Source of the DNA: Paraburkholderia caledonica NBRC 102488
Lineage (GTDB): Bacteria; Pseudomonadota; Gammaproteobacteria; Burkholderiales; Burkholderiaceae
Reading direction: 5' to 3'
Assembly (NCBI RefSeq): GCF_000685095.1
Contig: NZ_BAYE01000025.1
Location: 20,216 to 84,215, forward strand
Length of the DNA stretch: 64,000 nucleotides
Part shown: positions 60,709 to 64,000 of the stretch, piece after piece
How the letters are laid out: each line of letters opens with the position of its first letter
How positions within the stretch are numbered: position 1 is the stretch's first letter
Notes under the pieces: generated by a model
Seen by the model: the letters and a program-made list of their open reading frames with translations, nothing else
Databases searched by the model: none
What the model was told of the DNA's origin: nothing
Translations under genes and position numbers: made by a program

Positions 60709-61704
60709 ATGGGGATACGCGATATCGAAGTGTTCCGGGCTGTCATGACGGCCGGCAGCACGAGCAAGGCAGCGGGTCTGCTCGAGATTTCGCAGCCAGC
60801 CGTCAGTCAGGCGATCCGGCGACTGGAAACAATGGCGGACTTCAAACTGTTCGAGCGTGTGCGCAGCCGGCTTGTGCCGACCCAGGAAGCCGTCGCGTTG
60901 ATGCGCGATGTCGACCGGTATTTTCTTGGCTTTGAAGTCATCGAGCACCGCATTCGAAGTCTTCGCTCGTATGGTTTGGGACGGCTTGCGATCGCCTCGT
61001 TACCCGCGTTGGGCACGGGATTTTTGCCGCGAGTCATTGCAGCGTTCGACGCCGCCGCGCGCGACGTGCAGATCTCGCTACAGGTGATGAGCTCGCGCGA
61101 GGTTCACGAGAAAGTCTCGGCGGGGCAGGTGGATTTCGGTCTGATGTCGGATGAGATGTCCATGGCCGGTCTCGAGCATTCCGCATTCGTCAGAATGCCC
61201 GGTGTGGCGGTGATGAGTGCGCGACACCCGCTCGCGGGGCGCCCTTCTATCAAGGCGGCAGAGTTGGTGGATACACCTTTTATCGCGCTCAATCCCGAAG
61301 ACAGCACGCGCTTGCGGCTGGAAACGCAACTGACCAGCCTGGGCATTGCGCTAAAACCGCTGGTCGAGACGCCGTACTCCCATACGGTCTGCGAACTCGC
61401 GCTCGCTGGTGTGGGAATCGGCATCGCGCATCCGATCGTTGCACTGGACTTTGTCGAACGTGGTCTGGTCGTCAAGCCGATCGACGTCGAAGCGGTGTTC
61501 ACAGGCGTACTCGTGTTCAGGCCCGGCACGCCGCTGGCCGAGAACGCCAGGCAGTTTCTACGTCAGATGCGGATGCAACTCGGGATCGACCAGAAAGCGT
61601 TGGAGGTAGCGATGGGCGCTCATGACCTGGCGGGACTGAAGCCGCCCGTTTCGAATCGGACACGTCGCAAGAGCGTGTCGCGCGGTAGCGCGGCGAAGAA
61701 ATAG
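60709..61704 (+). CDS. LysR-family regulator (OccR/NocR-like)
   Basis: The 331-residue protein MGIRDIEVFRAVMTAGSTSK has the helix-turn-helix AAGLLEISQPAVSQAIRRLE and FERVRSRLVPTQEAVALMRD, the same subgroup signature as the regulator at 49916-50872. The effector domain includes AIASLPALGTGFLPRVIAAF. The tail is basic. It is divergent from the PLP enzyme-transporter operon across 104 bases and is its likely regulator. Two related LysR genes bracketing the region suggest separate inputs for the two operons. Confidence 0.93.
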   Translation: MGIRDIEVFRAVMTAGSTSKAAGLLEISQPAVSQAIRRLETMADFKLFERVRSRLVPTQEAVALMRDVDRYFLGFEVIEHRIRSLRSYGLGRLAIASLPALGTGFLPRVIAAFDAAARDVQISLQVMSSREVHEKVSAGQVDFGLMSDEMSMAGLEHSAFVRMPGVAVMSARHPLAGRPSIKAAELVDTPFIALNPEDSTRLRLETQLTSLGIALKPLVETPYSHTVCELALAGVGIGIAHPIVALDFVERGLVVKPIDVEAVFTGVLVFRPGTPLAENARQFLRQMRMQLGIDQKALEVAMGAHDLAGLKPPVSNRTRRKSVSRGSAAKK

Positions 61705-62485
61705 GACGACGACCAACCGTCATGTAGCGAGCAAAAACGGCTCGGCAGGAACACAAGAATCAATCGATGGGCGCTGTCCAGTTGACAGCAAAAGCTATCT
61801 GGACAATAAAATCTTTACATTCCAGTCGACCGGTCACATGCAGTACCCCGTTATTATCGGGTCAATCCGGCGCGTGCCGAAGAAATCACGCCCAGTGCCC
61901 ACAGCACAGCATCGAATGAAGGTCAGACGGGCTATCCGCCCCTTTACCCCGCGATTTCTTCGCTCGCCGCAGCGCCGCTCCCATCTGACCGGCAATGTCC
62001 CGGATAGACACGAGCGCATGTACCAGCGCCACCACGCCAGGTGGTAGAACCACACGAACGCTGCGCGATACGCCCGGATCCACTCCGGGCGGATACCGGT
62101 TCACGGGAAGCTCTCAAGGGTGCGGGTCCGGGCGCCATCACGCTGATCGTCATCCAGACAACAGTAGCCACGGAAGTGGGAAGGGCAGCAGGCAGGCGGC
62201 AATGAACGACCCGAGCGGCAAACAGACGGTAAGTGGCAAGCGATTTTTCATGTCGTTCTCGCGCCGGCATGGTCATTTCGATTTTTCAGCTTGCAATCCT
62301 CGGCATGGTAGCCGGATCGAATCGGGCGCCACCGATCGACAACAGGCAGTGGCCGGCCCATGAACCGACAGTCGCGAGGCGAAGCAAAATGGCAGGTCAT
62401 AGGCTCACAACAGCCATTCGACTTTGAAGAAACTTTTGATTCAAACCCCCGAGGCTCTGTTTGGTTTTATCCGCTGATCGGCCGA
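61705..62485. other. 781-bp stretch without an intact gene
   Basis: Short open frames exist on both strands but none shows a family motif. One short plus-strand stretch (about 62105-62205) reads like part of a membrane protein (GAGPGAITLIVIQTTVATEV) and ends at TGA; nearby frames give MVISIFQLAILGMVAGS. These may be remnants of a decayed transporter gene, but the evidence is too thin to name it. The region lies between the LysR gene and a small operon followed by an insertion sequence. Confidence 0.4.
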
Positions 62486-62749
62486 CTATGAATGGAACAG
62501 ATCATCGACGATCCGCCGCCCCGCGCTATGACCGCCCATGAGCGCATCTGCTTCACTGGGAAATGGCTTGCCTTGTGATTCGCCAAAACGCAGAGGGGAG
62601 AAAACGGCTACTGCGACATCAGCCTTGCAGATCCTCACCACCGCTACATATCCAAATCCTTCCGTAGCGGTGCACCCGCGACTCCAATCGAAGTCTGCCT
62701 CAACGGCGATTTCGATGTCGAATCCCTGATATTGGTATGTGCAGTTCAT
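62486..62749 (-). CDS. Small protein of unknown function
   Basis: The 87-residue protein MNCTYQYQGFDIEIAVEADF overlaps the Nudix gene stop by four bases (ATGA), so it is translated with it. It has an FDIEIAVEAD strand, AVVRICKADVAVAVFSPLRF and a helical ADALMGGHSAGRRIVDDLF end. It is soluble and resembles short Burkholderia proteins of unknown role. I recognise no domain. Confidence 0.65.
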   Translation of the reverse strand: MNCTYQYQGFDIEIAVEADFDWSRGCTATEGFGYVAVVRICKADVAVAVFSPLRFGESQGKPFPSEADALMGGHSAGRRIVDDLFHS

Positions 62750-63168
62750 GGCGCCACATCTACGACTTGCTTCGGCATCGGCCCCGAACCGTCGTGTTCG
62801 ACAATGGCCATGTGCCGGAAGAAAAGCTCAACGATTTCCCGGGTCGGTACACTCGTGGAAAGCGTCCCGATCTTGACGGGCGCGAACCATTTGCATCTGG
62901 CGATTTCGTTGCTCGGCTGTGCAATCGATTGATACGCCACCTCGGCGAAGAATACATAGTGCAGCGTGTTGAATCCGCTGAACTGAAAAAGGTAAGTCAG
63001 TCCGGTCGCGGTGAGTGTCGTTTCCTCCTCCAGTTCGCGCAGTGCGGCTTCGTGCGGCGCTTCTCCCCGATGGATTCGGCCGCCCGGAAGTGCCCATCGC
63101 GATCTCAGCCTGGCAACCAGCAGGATACGGTTGTCTCGGACACACAAAACGGTTGCCCTCTCTTTCAT
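62746..63168 (-). CDS. Nudix hydrolase
   Basis: From the ATG complementary to 63166-63168 (MKERATVLCVRDNRILLVAR) comes a 140-residue protein. An ATG 42 bases upstream is possible. The Nudix box is complete: GGRIHRGEAPHEAALRELEE followed by ET, with the G, E, RE and EE residues that hold magnesium. The substrate is a nucleoside diphosphate linked to another group; the subfamily is unclear. It is the first gene of a two-gene minus-strand unit with the 87-residue protein. Confidence 0.92.
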   Translation of the reverse strand: MKERATVLCVRDNRILLVARLRSRWALPGGRIHRGEAPHEAALRELEEETTLTATGLTYLFQFSGFNTLHYVFFAEVAYQSIAQPSNEIARCKWFAPVKIGTLSTSVPTREIVELFFRHMAIVEHDGSGPMPKQVVDVAP

Positions 63169-63580
63169 TGATGTCTGTCCGTTTGATAGCAAGACTCTGA
63201 AAGACCTCAATCATAATTTAGCTTGTTGATGACGTCTTTTTGGCCGCGCACGCTACCGTAAGATCGTGCCAATGCGGAATTCACAGGCTGCGGCAACGTA
63301 GAGCGAAGTAAATTCGTCACCTCGAAGTAAATCTATGGTCCGCCCCAGATTTGCAACCCCTTGTGCGTGAGGACAGGTTGGCTTGCTCAAATCTATCCGG
63401 CGTCCTTGGTTAGGGCTGAGCCCCGCGCCATGATGAAGTTCGCGCCTGCAGCTCCCATAAAGTCGTGCGGCTTTCTAAGCCTCATTACTTCCCGGGTTTT
63501 TCCGCAGGCCGGTGTGCCGTTCCGGTCATCAGTGTCAGGCGTCGCAAAAGCCGAGGTGTTGATGGGTCTCCTAGAAAGGT
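63169..63580. other. Non-coding region including the right end of an IS110-family element
   Basis: The bases next to the transposase stop are expected to belong to the 3' non-coding end of the insertion sequence, which in the IS1111 branch of IS110 elements can encode the guide (bridge) RNA. Exact borders cannot be set because IS110 elements lack long inverted repeats. The Nudix promoter should lie near 63180-63240. Confidence 0.45.
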
Positions 63581-64000
63581 TCAGGCCGGCAAGGCCACAG
63601 GTCCTGCGTTAAAGCTCGTGTGTCGGGCGACTATCGCCCATGCGATTCGGGCCAGCTTGTTGGCCACCGCGCACGCCACGACGTTCGAATGACGCCGGCT
63701 GGCCAGCACGCGGGCCCATTCCGCGAGGGGCCCGGTTCGCCTGTCCAGAAAGCGCATGTATGCCCGGGCGCACTGCACAAGAAGACTTCGGATATGGCTA
63801 TCGCCACGTCGACTGACCCCGAGAAGGTTGGATTTTCCGCCGGTACTGTACTGACGGGGCACAAGACCAAGCGAAGCTGCAAAGTCTCCACCGCATCTGA
63901 ACTGTGTGCCGCCGATCTCAGAGGCAAGCACACTCGCAGTGATTGGTCCGATCCCCGGAATGCCCATCAGTCTCTGCCCCGCGTCGTCATCAGCAAGCTT
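63581..64000 (-). mobile_element. IS110-family transposase, 5' part outside window
   Basis: The frame is open from the window edge (KLADDDAGQRLMGIPGIGPI) to a stop at 63581, so only the last 139 residues are visible. They form the Transposase_20 domain: GIPGIGPITASVLASEIGG with a helix-hairpin-helix, FAASLGLVPRQYSTGGKSNL, GVSRRGDSHIRSLLVQCARA and NVVACAVANKLARIAWAIV. The DEDD catalytic domain would lie beyond the window. No lesion is seen in this part. Confidence 0.92.

Overview
The window reads as chromosomal or megaplasmid DNA of a GC-rich betaproteobacterium of the Burkholderiaceae, most likely Paraburkholderia, Caballeronia or a close relative. The assignment is an inference. It rests on the two porins with the typical mature N-terminus (QSSVTLYGI), DUF3088, the Avi_7169/Avi_7170-type proteins, the ISKra4-type transposase remnant and the dense, GC-rich codon use. 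The region looks accessory: mostly nutrient-scavenging operons, regulators and transposon debris. Only the groESL pair resembles core machinery, and it may be a secondary copy.

Region 1 (1-22.1 kb) is dominated by organosulfur and peptide-type uptake. It holds a 5'-cut DszB-like binding protein, two closely similar family-5 solute-binding proteins, an aldo/keto reductase, a MetQ/NlpA-type protein and a Dpp/Opp-type ABC operon on the minus strand (binding protein, permease B, permease C, double ATPase). A porin and DUF3088 follow, then a minus-strand sulfur-scavenging operon (TauD-type dioxygenase, SsuA-like protein, ABC ATPase, LLM flavin oxidoreductase, SfnB/DszC-like acyl-CoA dehydrogenase homologue). 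That operon is visibly broken: an amber codon and a +1 shift in the dioxygenase, a +1 shift in the binding protein, and a deletion joining the ATPase start to the middle of the LLM gene. The Dpp-type permease B also carries an in-frame amber. A CIRCE-controlled groES-groEL pair and an intact ssuABC-like operon lie beyond.

Region 2 (22.2-33.6 kb) has a polar amino acid transporter without an adjacent ATPase and a Liv-type transporter with fused permeases. Divergent from the latter are a LysR gene, a flavin monooxygenase and two carboxymuconolactone-decarboxylase-fold proteins (CMD and AhpD-like), which probably form one catabolic unit of unknown substrate.

Region 3 (33.6-37.7 kb) is debris and small genes: a frameshifted sugar-binding protein tail, an ISKra4-type transposase fragment and a UPF0182 tail. 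It also holds a 51-bp near-perfect palindrome, DUF1840, two tiny membrane proteins and a universal stress protein with a second copy of the palindrome core nearby.

Region 4 (37.9-49.9 kb) is a metal island. It contains CopC, an outer-membrane-type protein, DUF2946, a complete bufferin cluster (bufA1-bufB-bufC, a copper-binding modified peptide with its iron-dependent maturase and partner) and a cobalamin riboswitch in front of a NiCoT nickel/cobalt transporter. A second DUF2946-like protein, a small membrane protein, and two TonB-dependent receptors flanking an exported DJ-1/isonitrile-hydratase-like protein complete it.

Region 5 (49.9-61.7 kb) resembles opine catabolism: a LysR gene, a NocT/OccT-like binding protein, a three-gene flavin/iron-sulfur oxidase (NoxB/OoxB-like, [2Fe-2S], NoxA/OoxA-like) and RidA. 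A porin, a polar amino acid ABC transporter, a cystathionine-lyase-like PLP enzyme and a second LysR gene follow. The simplest reading is uptake and oxidative cleavage of an N-substituted amino acid, RidA clearing the reactive imine, and the PLP enzyme handling a sulfur amino acid product. The window ends with a small unknown gene, a Nudix hydrolase and a cut IS110-family transposase.
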